Assembly (NCBI GenBank): GCA_903843285.1
Contig: CAIMPC010000034.1
Span: 1-37,571, forward strand
DNA length: 37,571 nt
Direction of reading: 5' to 3'
From: Candidatus Omnitrophota bacterium
GTDB taxonomy: Bacteria; Omnitrophota; Gorgyraeia; 2-01-FULL-45-10
Made by a program: the position numbers and the translations under genes. Positions 15,517-26,300 of the stretch are shown here, piece by piece. Position 1 is the first letter of the stretch. Each line of letters begins with the position of its first letter. The notes below the pieces were generated by a model, which was not told the origin of the DNA, did no database searches, and was given only the letters and a program-made list of their open reading frames with translations.

Positions 15517-16452
15517 ATGAAGAGATTTATGGCCTCGGCGGCATTTGCTACAGCGCTTGTGCTCTGCTGTAGCATGTGCTATGCAGAAGATATGGTTCAG
15601 GTTAAAGGATCCGATACGCTGATAAATGTCGTGCAGAAACTCGCCGAAGAATACATGGCTAAAAAACCCGGCACGGCCATTGCTGTCACGGGTGGCGGGT
15701 CAGGCACGGGTATAGCGGCGCTTGTCAACAAGAAGTGCGATATAGCCAACTCATCGAGAGGTATTAAGGCTCAGGAAGTTGCTGATGCCAACGTAAAAGG
15801 AGTTGATCCTAAGAGGATCGTAGTGGCTATAGACGCTCTCAGTATTATCGTCAACGCCAACAATCCGGTAAATCAGTTGACGGTCGAGCAGATAGGCAAG
15901 ATATATAGAGGAGAGACGTCTAACTGGAAGGATGTCGGAGGGAATGATTCTCCGATCACGTTGTACGGCCGGCAGTCTAATTCCGGAACGTATGACTTCA
16001 TGAAAGAGAATGTCATGAGGGGTGAATATTCCTCTAAGCTTAAGAGCATGAACGGTAACGCGCAGATAGTCGAAGCTATCAAGCAGGACGCTTCGGGTAT
16101 AGGATATGTCGGAGTAGGATACGCGAAAGATTTAGCCGGCATCAACATCGTAAGTGTAGCGCTTACCCCGGTCATCGGCTATTTCAGCCCGGTAGACCCG
16201 ATCAATGTTAAGAACGGAAAGTACCCCATAACAAGGCCGCTTAACCAGTACACTAACGGAATACCGGTTAAGACCGCGAGGGACTTTATCCTGTATGAGC
16301 TTAGTGCCGCGGGACAGGCGATCGTAGAAAAAGAGGGCTTCTATGCCATACCGGATGAGTATCAGAGATATAATGATAATGTTCTCGGTAGAAGCTATGA
16401 GCTCGGTAGCCGCCAAAAGAGTATGCCCGTTCAAGGCGAATACTCTAAATAG
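15517..16452 (+). CDS. pstS: Phosphate ABC transporter substrate-binding protein PstS
   Basis: The 311-residue protein has a signal peptide cleaved near residue 23 (CYA-ED) and the PstS phosphate-binding motifs KGSDTL (30-35), TGGGSGTGIAAL and SNSGTYDF. These loops bind the oxyanion through backbone and serine/aspartate contacts. No lipobox is present, so it is a soluble periplasmic protein as in Gram-negative bacteria. It is the first gene of pstSCAB, has AAGGAGG in front of ATG 15517, and has a Pho box just upstream. It delivers phosphate, and inadvertently arsenate, to PstCA. Confidence 0.93.
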   Translation: MKRFMASAAFATALVLCCSMCYAEDMVQVKGSDTLINVVQKLAEEYMAKKPGTAIAVTGGGSGTGIAALVNKKCDIANSSRGIKAQEVADANVKGVDPKRIVVAIDALSIIVNANNPVNQLTVEQIGKIYRGETSNWKDVGGNDSPITLYGRQSNSGTYDFMKENVMRGEYSSKLKSMNGNAQIVEAIKQDASGIGYVGVGYAKDLAGINIVSVALTPVIGYFSPVDPINVKNGKYPITRPLNQYTNGIPVKTARDFILYELSAAGQAIVEKEGFYAIPDEYQRYNDNVLGRSYELGSRQKSMPVQGEYSK

Positions 16453-16477
16453 AGGAAGATAAGGGGAATAACAGGCC

Positions 16478-17365
16478 ATGGGACATTCGAGGTTCAAAGA
16501 AAAGATGATCCATGGCCTGTTCTTTCTTAACGGTCTTGTGGCTGTGATAGTTCTCGTTGGGATATTCGCACTCCTCGTCACGAAATCTATATCCGCCTTC
16601 CGTGAAATAAGTCTGTCGCAATTTCTGTTCAGCGCAAACTGGAATCCTACCGCTACATTTGTAGCTCCATCGTACGGTATATGGTCGATGATCGTTAGCA
16701 CTTTCATGGTATCGCTCGGCGCGCTATGTATCGCCTTGCCTCTCGGTATAGGAACGGCGGCGTATCTTTCCGATGTTGCGAGTGCACGTGTTCGAGAGAT
16801 CGTGAAGCCCATCGTAGAAATACTGGCTGGAATACCATCGGTCGTTATCGGATTTCTCGGGATAGTGCTCGTGGGCCCAGTTATAGCCAAAGTTTTCCAT
16901 ACCACAAACGGCTTGAATGCACTTAACGGTTCCATTCTTTTGGCCGTAATGGCGCTTCCTACGATAATAAGCCTTTCAGAGGATGCATTAAAGAGTGTTC
17001 CGAAATCCTTTGAAGAAGCATCGCTTGCTCTGGGTGCTACGAAATGGCAGACGCTTGTACGGGTCAAGATACCCGCGGCATTATCCGGTATCATTGCCGC
17101 AAGCATGCTGGGTATGGGCAGGGCCATAGGCGAGACGATGACCGTCCTTATGGCTACAGGCTGCGCCCTGGAGATGCCGAAAAGCTTTTTGGATTCGGTG
17201 CTGACGATGACATCGACCATAGCTATTGAGCTCGGAGAAGTGCCTTATAATACAACTCACTACTACGCGCTTTTCGCTATAGGACTTGTCCTTTTTATCA
17301 TAACTTTCGTTATTAACATGATATCGGATATCATCCTGCACAGATATGAGAAGGTGATTAAGTGA
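16478..17365 (+). CDS. pstC: Phosphate ABC transporter permease PstC
   Basis: The 295-residue protein has six hydrophobic helices, starting with FFLNGLVAVIVLVGIFALLV, and the cytoplasmic EAA-type coupling loop EEASLALGATKWQTLVRVKIP, in which the EA...G motif contacts PstB. It forms the inner-membrane channel with PstA. It lies 25 bases after pstS, and its TGA overlaps the GTG start of pstA by four bases, so the two permeases are translationally coupled. Length is typical. Confidence 0.92.
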   Translation: MGHSRFKEKMIHGLFFLNGLVAVIVLVGIFALLVTKSISAFREISLSQFLFSANWNPTATFVAPSYGIWSMIVSTFMVSLGALCIALPLGIGTAAYLSDVASARVREIVKPIVEILAGIPSVVIGFLGIVLVGPVIAKVFHTTNGLNALNGSILLAVMALPTIISLSEDALKSVPKSFEEASLALGATKWQTLVRVKIPAALSGIIAASMLGMGRAIGETMTVLMATGCALEMPKSFLDSVLTMTSTIAIELGEVPYNTTHYYALFAIGLVLFIITFVINMISDIILHRYEKVIK

Positions 17366-18216
17366 AAAAGCCACACATCAGCGACATGTTGGGTTTCGGT
17401 TTTTTAAGATTCTCGGTTGGCACCGTTATCGTAGCGTTGATCATTATACTTTTTGATATAATAAGTAAAGGCAGAGGCGTGATATGCTGGAAATTCCTGA
17501 TAACTATGCCCAAAAACGGCATGACGGAAGGCGGTATCCTCCCTGCTATTATCGGGACATTCTTAGTTACCGTAATAACTGCCCTCTTATCCATTCCTCT
17601 CGGCATGGGGTGTGCTATATATCTTAACGAATATGCCCGAGAAAATATGCTTAACAGGTTAATTCGTATGTCGATTAGAAATTTATCGGGCGTCCCTTCC
17701 ATAGTCTACGGCCTTTTCGGAGTCATCCTATTTGTGCAAGTGATGAATCTCGGTACATGTATATTATCAGCAGGCATGACACTTGGGCTGATGACGCTAC
17801 CCTGGACCATCACCGCCAGTGAAGAGGCGCTAAAGAATGTTCCTAAGTCATACAGGGAAGGAGCGCTTGCGCTGGGAGCTACAAAATGGCAATCGATCAG
17901 GACGAATGTGCTTCCTTATGCGATTCCCGGAATGCTTACGGGCACCATACTGGGCCTGTCGAGGGCCGCGGGTGAAACCGCGCCCATACTGTTCACGGGT
18001 GCGGCGTTTTTTATTCCGTTTTTACCAAAATCCTTATTCAGTCAATTCATGGCTCTGCCATACCATCTTTATATAATGTCTACCCAGCATCATGCGATAT
18101 CTAAAGTTAGACCCATCGCATATGGTACGGCGCTGGTGCTGATCGCGCTCGTATTCGCGATGAACCTGGGCGCAGTGATCGCGCGTTACAGATTAAGAAA
18201 AATAAAGATGGAGTAA
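17362..18216 (+). CDS. pstA: Phosphate ABC transporter permease PstA
   Basis: The 284-residue permease begins at GTG 17362, overlapping pstC. It has six predicted membrane helices and the coupling loop REGALALGATKWQSIRTNVLP, very like the one in PstC, plus GLSRAAGETAPILFTGAAFF, a block typical of PstA. It pairs with PstC in the inner membrane. pstB follows after 3 bases, confirming a tight operon. Confidence 0.92.
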   Translation: MKKPHISDMLGFGFLRFSVGTVIVALIIILFDIISKGRGVICWKFLITMPKNGMTEGGILPAIIGTFLVTVITALLSIPLGMGCAIYLNEYARENMLNRLIRMSIRNLSGVPSIVYGLFGVILFVQVMNLGTCILSAGMTLGLMTLPWTITASEEALKNVPKSYREGALALGATKWQSIRTNVLPYAIPGMLTGTILGLSRAAGETAPILFTGAAFFIPFLPKSLFSQFMALPYHLYIMSTQHHAISKVRPIAYGTALVLIALVFAMNLGAVIARYRLRKIKME

Positions 18217-18219
18217 TAT

Positions 18220-18978
18220 ATGAACAATGTAAAAATAAAAGTCGAAGATTTCAATTTTCATTATGGTAAAACACATGTATTGAAAAAAGTATCGATGGAT
18301 ATTGTCGCTAATAAGGTGACCGGTATAATCGGACCATCGGGCTGTGGTAAATCTACCTTTCTGCGCAGCATAAACCGAATGAATGATACGATACTAGGCG
18401 CAAAAGCCGAAGGCCGTATAATACTGGACGGCAGAAATATATACGATGACGATATTGATGTAGTCGAAGTCAGGCGTAAGGCGGGAATGGTGTTCCAGAA
18501 GTCCAACCCGTTTCCAAAAAGTATATTCGATAACATAGCGTATGGGCTCAGGATCAATGGCGTGAAAGATAAATACTATATACATGAGCGTGTGGAGAAG
18601 AGCCTTAGAGACGCTGCCATATGGGATGAGGTCAAAGGCAGGCTTAATAAGAATGCCTTTGAGCTTTCAGGAGGCCAACAACAGAGGCTCTGTATAGCCA
18701 GGGCATTGGCTGTCGAACCGGAGATAGTTCTCATGGATGAGCCTGCGTCGGCATTGGACCCGACCGCCACTCTGAAGGTAGAAGAGCTTATACAGGAACT
18801 GAAGAAGAAGTACACGATAATAATAGTCACGCATAATATGCAGCAGGCGGCCAGAATATCCGACTTCACGGCATTCTTTATGATGGGCGAGTTGGTGGAA
18901 TATGACGTAACAAGCATAATGTTCACTAAGCCTGTCAAAAAGATCACAGAGGATTATATCACTGGGAGATTCGGATGA
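18220..18978 (+). CDS. pstB: Phosphate ABC transporter ATPase PstB
   Basis: The 252-residue ATPase carries Walker [10 protein letters not shown] (38-46), the signature LSGGQQQR (149-156), Walker [14 protein letters not shown], and a switch histidine in [11 protein letters not shown]. Residues [10 protein letters not shown] after Walker A are characteristic of PstB. It energises import through PstCA on the cytosolic face and is known to signal to PhoR through PhoU. Its last four bases (ATGA) overlap the start of the lipoprotein gene, so the latter is translated with the pst operon. Confidence 0.95.
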   Translation: MNNVKIKVEDFNFHYGKTHVLKKVSMDIVANKVTGIIGPSGCGKSTFLRSINRMNDTILGAKAEGRIILDGRNIYDDDIDVVEVRRKAGMVFQKSNPFPKSIFDNIAYGLRINGVKDKYYIHERVEKSLRDAAIWDEVKGRLNKNAFELSGGQQQRLCIARALAVEPEIVLMDEPASALDPTATLKVEELIQELKKKYTIIIVTHNMQQAARISDFTAFFMMGELVEYDVTSIMFTKPVKKITEDYITGRFG

Positions 18979-19370
18979 TCCGCGGGCTGTTGCTTATAAT
19001 ATTGTGTATGACCCTTTCTTCCTGCGAGACAGTAAAAGAGCTTCAGGAAAATGAAGGGTTGAAGAAGGTGGGCGCCTTTCAGTTAAACCCGGTCCAGCCC
19101 GACAGCTATTGGTACAGTGGTAAATCCTACGAATATAATGAGTATAAGATCGATATTACGGCAGAGCCGGTCCAGGCAAAGATCCTGTGGGGTGGAAAAT
19201 TTGTAGGGACTACACCGCTCGTCTATCGTTTCAGCGGGGTCCTGGATGTTGATGAGAGGGTTGTGTTACGAGCAATTCCTATGGATGATAAGATGCAGGC
19301 GCAAGAAGCGGTTTTAAGAATACGCACGGAGCTCCCGAGGAAGATCCATTTTGACCTGAATAAAAAATAG
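18975..19370 (+). CDS. Lipoprotein with PEGA-like domain inside the pst operon
   Basis: The 131-residue protein has a lipoprotein signal peptide with lipobox L-S-S-C17, so the mature protein should be lipid-anchored. Residues about 52-95 resemble a PEGA surface domain ([21 protein letters not shown], the 'G..vG.TP' pattern), followed by beta strands to the C-terminus. It overlaps pstB by four bases (ATGA) and precedes phoU by 16 bases, an unusual position, since pstB and phoU are normally adjacent. A role in holding the periplasmic binding protein or in coupling Pst to the cell wall is possible, but it is only inference. Confidence 0.7.
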   Translation: MIRGLLLIILCMTLSSCETVKELQENEGLKKVGAFQLNPVQPDSYWYSGKSYEYNEYKIDITAEPVQAKILWGGKFVGTTPLVYRFSGVLDVDERVVLRAIPMDDKMQAQEAVLRIRTELPRKIHFDLNKK

Positions 19371-19386
19371 AAATAGGAGAATAAAA

Positions 19387-20061
19387 ATGAAAAGACACTT
19401 TGATGAAGAGCTGAAAGACTTGAGACAGGATGTATTAAAAATGGGTATTTTTGCCCAAGAGGCAATTTATAAATCGATCGAATCACTGAAGAATCGAGAT
19501 GGGGAATTGGCAAAGAGCGTTATAGAGCATGATACCCAAATAGACAGGCTTGAACTTGTCATAGACGAAAAGTGTATAGATTTGATTGCTCTGCACCAGC
19601 CGCTTGCCCAAGATCTTCGATTCATTACAGTCGGTATGAAATTGAATTCAGAACTTGAGAGGATTGCTGATATTGCGGTCGATATTGCGCAACGTGTCCT
19701 GGAAATAGTAGATAAACCGCTCCTTAAACCTTTGGTTGACATCCCAAAGTTAACGGTCATTGCGCAGAATATGGTAAAAATGGCAGTGGATTCATTCATA
19801 AACGGGGATGTTGAGCTGGCCAAGAAAGCTATATTAACAGATGGGGAAGCCGACAATCTGCGTAATGCAATAACAAGGGAACTGATAGAGGATTATATGG
19901 CCAAAGATGCTTCTACTGCACTGAGGGCTGTTCAGCTTTTACTTATAGCGCGTTTTCTCGAACGCATATGCGACCATGCCACTAATATTGCCGAGGACGT
20001 GATTTACATGGTCCAGGCAGAAGTTGTTAAACACCATCCCGAAAATCTGCAAAAGCTGTGA
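19387..20061 (+). CDS. phoU: Phosphate signalling protein PhoU
   Basis: The 224-residue all-helical protein has the two tandem three-helix bundles of PhoU. Each carries the metal-binding motif: ELERIADIAVDIAQR from residue 89 and LERICDHATNIAED near residue 194. Length matches PhoU (about 220-240). It bridges PstB and PhoR and keeps the kinase off when phosphate is plentiful. It is the last gene of the pst operon. A truncated, diverged copy of its last 134 residues lies at 27461-27868. Confidence 0.93.
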   Translation: MKRHFDEELKDLRQDVLKMGIFAQEAIYKSIESLKNRDGELAKSVIEHDTQIDRLELVIDEKCIDLIALHQPLAQDLRFITVGMKLNSELERIADIAVDIAQRVLEIVDKPLLKPLVDIPKLTVIAQNMVKMAVDSFINGDVELAKKAILTDGEADNLRNAITRELIEDYMAKDASTALRAVQLLLIARFLERICDHATNIAEDVIYMVQAEVVKHHPENLQKL

Positions 20062-20221
20062 AAAAACACGAGGACTTCCCTGTCAGAGGTGCGCGGGCGA
20101 AAAGAAGCAGAGCCGCATTTGAAGATAGGTGGAAAAAGTTGCTTAATAAAACCATCTTGTAATCCATTATTGTATAGTAGAGCCTCAATCAATCATACCT
20201 CGATTCCCATGATCCTGAAAT

Positions 20222-20254
20222 TTCACATACATTTTACACCATCTTAAGTTAAAA
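20222..20254 (+). promoter_or_regulatory. Pho box 4 before the 2242-aa gene
   Basis: TTCACA at 20222, TTTACA at 20233 and TTAAGT at 20244, with the same exact 11-base spacing as the other three boxes. A TATAGA about 25 bases further on (near 20269) may be the -10. The giant gene starts at 20315 after AAAGGAGAGG. Confidence 0.75.
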
Positions 20255-20314
20255 GACACAAAGGAATTATAGAATATTTTCTATCGCCATTAAATTAAAG
20301 GAGAGGTATATAAA

Positions 20315-23300
20315 ATGAGTATTCTTAAGAAAAGTCGGTCATCAAGAACATTGACTATAGCAATGGTTGTGCTTTTAGCGTTCAATGCTATTGCATGGGC
20401 ATATCCACCGGATTCCGCTACGGGAAAGAGCGCATATTCACTCGCAGTTAATACGCCTTTCTCTCCCATGGATCCCGGACGTGATATTGGACATATACGT
20501 CTTGGGTTAGGCATGGTAGTCGGTTACTTCGCTGAATATGGAGCGCAGGCATTAAAAATCAATAATGATGCCGCTACGCTTCTTAAGTCAAATCTTCATC
20601 GATTATACAGTAGCTTACCCGGGAATCCGCCAATCGAAATTTTATCAGCGAAAATCTCTACCACCAGGGAGGATGGCACATTAGTTACCGTTAAATTGAC
20701 CACGACCGCTGATGGTAAAAGCAAAGAAGATGTGCGCAGTTTCTACGTAAAACATGGCGCAACCGAAGAAGATAGAGAACGGGTACTGGACTCAGTGCTT
20801 AATGTCACTAATCCGGAGGACGTCCACGGTGGGATCGACAAGACGGTTGGAGCATCTCCCGAAGCTGAAGATAGCACAAGATATTCGGGTGTCAGCGATG
20901 AGCAGGCACCCGGTATTATAGAAGTATTATTGAACTGGATAAGATCATGGTTTGGGCTGAGCCTTGATAGCAAAATAGACGAGCTGGAAAATGCTATTAT
21001 GGAAAATCTGAAGAAGGCGCGCTTGTGGCGCGAAGGATGGTTCGATCCGCTGAAAGAGATCGATGATGACCGCCGCGCATATTATCGATTTCTATCCATA
21101 ATCGATAAGCTGGGACAGTATGGTATGGGCCTATCCGACATCGCGATGCTTAACGATCCGGCTAAGATACGGCGGATAATCGAGGCGGAGGACTTGGATA
21201 CAAAGATCGCGTTCTTAAAGGGAAATGGAATACAGAAGAGCCTGTCGAGAGGGCTCGCTCTGAAGATAGAAGAAGGTGCCAAGCCGGATACGCTTGTAAG
21301 AGAAGGACTCTCTCTAAAACCGGAGTATCTCTGCGATTGGACCTTAAGTAAATTATTGGGACAAGCCGCGCTTCTTCAAAAATACGGAGTCCCCATTAGA
21401 GACGATACGCTGAAATATACGATAGGCGATATAATGAGGTATCATTGTTTTGCGATAAGTCATTCCGGAAAGAACAAGGAGATAGTTCGCTTGTCGGGCG
21501 AGCAGTTGATAAAATTGCATAGGGATACGGCCCCGAATATTACTTTTACGCTATTCCTTGTGAAGATGAAGCTGAAACGCTCTTTTATGCCTCAGCTTCT
21601 GGGTATGAAGGCGGATATGGATACGGAAGAGGTGGAATTCCTTAGGGCTGCAAGAGAGATTATATCGATTGTGAATAGCGGTGAATTGACCGGAGAATCT
21701 GTTGAGAGATTATCAAGCCTCAGAGAGAGCTTAAGAGGGAATTCGGCATACTGGGAGATGTGTTCGCTATTCGGAAAGGACCACGACGGTTGCATCAGAG
21801 CGATAGCCGGAGGCTCGGAGAGGCTATCTGATAAAAATTCTTGTTACAGGGCCTCTGTAGCGCTTCAGATATTTTTTAAAGAGATGGAACCGTCGGCTAG
21901 CAGACTATTAACATCCTGGGAACGTCGGGAGACTCAGGTCCTGGCATGGATATTCCGAAATATGCCTTTTTTAACGGGGATCTTCTGGAGGGAAGAGGGC
22001 CGCCCGAATGGAGATACGGTAAATTTTATAGCGACGCCGGCGTTACGCATCGTCACTGTAAGCCTCGCGATCATCGTTGTCACCGCCGCGCTGATATCAT
22101 TTACGAGCCTTCCGGCTCTGGCAAGTCCACCTGTCATCGAGCCGGTCGATCTGTATAATGGCGTAAGCCCCGCTATAGGTTCGGGAAGCACATCCGGGCT
22201 TTTTACCACCGTAGGCACAGAGCCCATCGTATTGCCCGTAAACACAGAGACCAGAGATATATCTTCTCTGTCATTGTCCGTTTTGGCGAAAACGCTGCCT
22301 GCGCAAATAGGCCATGACCTTGCCCTGGCTATTAACGTTGTCAGTAAAGGTAATGTGATAGAGCGTGGGCCTGCAAGCCATGGGCATGTGCTCGAGATTC
22401 AAATTTTCCTATATAAGGCTGGCCTGTATAAAGGAAAGCTGGATGGGGTATATGGCTATGCGACCGAAAAAGCGGTGGCGGATTATCAGAGAGCGTATAA
22501 TGCGAACTATGGAAAGAGCATTCACGTAACCGGTAAGGTTGATGCGGAAACTGTGAAGGCGATCATAGTGAGTTCCACGAACCCTGATAACGGATTTTAT
22601 CCGGATAATCTTCTATCACGAGCTCATGATCAGATGAATGGGCCGGTCAAGACACCGCCTTCACCTTCAGCAATACTATCGCCTGTAATCGATTCTGTCC
22701 TAAGAGTTGCGTTTGAATACTCTCCACAGCATATCCTCACATTTTTGAAGGTTCAGGAACATTTAATTACCCAGGATCCGGGAAAAGTAATTATGGAGCT
22801 GACCAAATTATTAGAGAACCCGGCTGTAAGAACCAACAAAGAACTGATTGGTATGATAGGCATTTTAAGGGTAAGGGCCGAGGATGAGATGAAGAGAGTA
22901 GATAATGAAAAGAATAAATCGGCTGATCATGCGCTTCTGTTAAATTTGGCAAGGAGCATAGCTATTGACGTCAATCCAATGGATTATGTCGATGCTAACC
23001 AGAATCTGAGCAAGTGCCTGGAAGATTACATAAAGGCGATAAACGATAGCATTGTCAGGCATTCCGGGCCGTCCGGCCGTTATGAGAAAGATAAAAGAGT
23101 TGAAGGAGTGATATCCCGCGGAAAAAAGGTTATAGAGATATATCATATCGCCTCCTGTAGTGGAAGCTGGGATAGCGACGAAACAAGGCGTTCCATGGCG
23201 GAAGCGGCCCTTGATTATATATCGAGCGTATTTAATTTGGAAAATGTAAATGATCATGAAAAAATAAAAGAGTATCTCGAGAGGCTCAAGCCGGTGATAT

Positions 23301-26300
23301 ATGTAACGAGAGAGGTTAATGGTAGGGTCTATCCTAATGTATTTCAACCTTGTCCGCAAATGAAAGGGGCGAGCGAACGTTTATGGGATATCCAGAGTCG
23401 TATGCGTAAAGTCAGGGAGGGAGTCAGTAATAACTTATCGCGAGCCATAGAATTGATGCCAAAAAAAGACAAGACCGCAGTCGAAATGGCAGAGCTTGAG
23501 CAATGCCTGCGGGAAGTATTATCAAATGATCCAGGAAATATATTGGCAGTGGATTACCTGCGTTTGATAAATGGCATGAGGAATGCTGGTGGCGCACGTA
23601 TTCCATCAGCGGCTCCGGGAGTAATAAAGATCCCGAAAAAAGGCAGTTTATTAATGGACCCTATTACGGGTCAGCTGTGGGGCAATTATGGCCAAGGTTG
23701 GGTAGCCGCGTCATATGGCACCACAGGTAATTTTGTAAAAGAACTCTTAAAGGCCATAACTGGTGCCGCGAAGCAAATAAAGTATGAAGAGTACAGGGCT
23801 ATCGTACATAATGAGGTGCTACGCACGGGTAAGGGCGCAATAATATTAATACCCAAAAAGGATGTTAGGGGCAAATATCCAGCCATAGTTCTTGAAGTTG
23901 ATGTGAAAGGTACAGAGTTTTCCCCCAGCAAGGACTTAAAGAAGGTGATTGATTCTGCCCAAGTTCCGCTCAGAGTAAGGATAGGAAATGTAGCCGTGAG
24001 TTGTAAAATTAAATTTACACATCTGGGCTCCCTGGATAAATTGATCAAGGGTGGCAACATAGGTAGATATTGGAAAGGTAACGTTTTCCTGGTAGATTGG
24101 AATGTCAGCGCCAGGGGCAATGCGGTCGGTGAAGGCAAATACGATGAGATACAGCTCGGTCCGATCAGTCCCGGCTCTCTTCCTAGATCGGAACTTTTAA
24201 AAGGAAGTTATGCAGTGTATAGATGGCTGCAGGGTTCGGATTCCCGAAGATACGCGAGCCGAATGAGGTATATAGTGGAAGCCCTGGCTGTTCAAGGTTA
24301 TAGCCTTAATGGAGACATTGCCATAGCGCCTCTTGCCCAGGAACAGGCTGAAGAGATAGACAGAGACCCTTCCCGTATATTCCAGGAGATACAGGGCATC
24401 AAGATAGGGGACGTTCCGGACGCCGGACAATTTAAAAGGGCTTATATACTACATCTCATATTAGAAAGAGTGCGCACATATCCGGACTCTTATTCAAACG
24501 CCCAGCTTCAAAGAAAGATCGTAAGTGAACTGGAAAAGAGCGCCCGTTATATGTACGAAAGAGGAAGGCCTTATCGCGGCCTCTCGGAGGGGAGGCGTAA
24601 TACAATATATGTGCAGAGTTTTATCCCAAGAATACTCGGTTGGTTTTTAGGGCCATATTACAAGGAACCAGCTCAATGCTTGGCCGGGATATTCGACGCT
24701 TTTTACTACGCCAAACAGGATAAGAAGGTAAGGGATCATATAAAGGCGAACGGACGTATATACGATAGGCGAGGTGGATGGACACTCCCCGTCAACGTTC
24801 CGGAACATATGGCAAATCTTAATGATTCTATTCGGCATTCAAATGATGTATACACTAAAGCAAATATGTCAAAAGAGGATGTTATTAATGTCTTTGTCAA
24901 TATCTGGGGTATGCATCCTGAGGATAAGATTATTGCAGAGTGGCAGGGCAGAAGCTCCCAGGAGCTACTTGCGTTTATTCTTGATCCGGCCAAGATGGCC
25001 GGTTACATGATAGATCGGCCCGATGGCCAGGTTTACAGTGTGGAAGTGGTACGCGCGGGTAGGCTGTACAGGGCGTTAAAAGGTAAGCTGGATAGCGTGA
25101 CATCGACTTATACGGCGTATACGCGTGTTCAGGATAGGATAGGAAATAATTATGTCATGGTCGCAGATGTATTTTCTCTCGATGGCAGATTATTGAGGAC
25201 GATGGCCATGTATATGGGTAAAAAAGATCCTGCAACCGGATCATCAAGCCCAGAAGACAAAGTGTGGTGCTATTTGGACTCGGAAGGCGATTGGTATAAT
25301 GTCACTGCCGTAGAAGATCTTGGTGGCGGAGCCAGACGATTCAGTGTCGAAAAGCCGTTACAAAATCTCAGACAGCAAAGACGGGTCCAGACTACAGTTG
25401 TATCCAGTAAAGGCGAAACCGTCACTACGGAAGAGACGGTGGTAATGAGAGATCCGGAAGGAGCTATTAAAAATACAAGCGGCGAGATTGTCGCGTATAT
25501 TGTTCCAGGGCAGAGCAGGATCGTGATAGACCTACACGCAGCTGAGCAGGCATATAACGTATCTGGGCCGGCCGCGGCCTCAAACGCAATTAAGGCGCGA
25601 CAGATATTTGCCGAGATAATGCGTAACGCCGGGATTGAGATCACGGGCAATGAAGCCGACATCTTCGCAAAGTGTGCAGTAGGTTCGGCGAGCCAGTCGG
25701 AGAGGGCGGAGCTGGAAAAATTCATTAATAGCTTAGATAGTTTAGGGATCACGCTAAGGGGAAGAGAGATAAGAGAGTTTGTTTTAAAAGTTACTCGTGA
25801 AGTAAAGCCCGACGCTTTTTCACGTATCCACTCTCCCGGATTCTGGGATGAATACATGAAAGTCGATAGAAAGGCATTCTACAGGACCTATAATATGCGC
25901 TTTGAATTCGGGGACCCGAAAGAGGCTGCGCGTACTCATGGCAAACCTGGCGCAAAAGAAGATAACCCTGGAGTTGCGCCTACGCCTGTTCCTACGGCTA
26001 CATCAACCCCTGCGTCGATCGTGACGCCCACGCCTGTATCTACAATAACGCCTGAGCCAGTACCGACTGTTGAGTCTACGGGTGGGCCAGCTGTAACTCC
26101 GACGCCTTCGGAGATGGTGCCGCCTGTTCCTGAGACACCTAAGATTGAACCCGCCACGGGTATTTCTCCTGACAATGTTGAGGACGAGAAGTCCCCCGTG
26201 TCCGGCGCATCTATGGGTATGGCGGGGATATGCACTGCCATATCTGCTTTTGCCCGTAGCAGATATCAGGCTTTGAATCTGATAAATCATATTGATAATA

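Noticed and set aside
16132..17220. 362-codon minus-strand open frame opposite pstS/pstC
   Set aside because: It mirrors two certain transporter genes, has no ribosome binding site, and its protein is rich in Ser/Thr/Ile without any motif.
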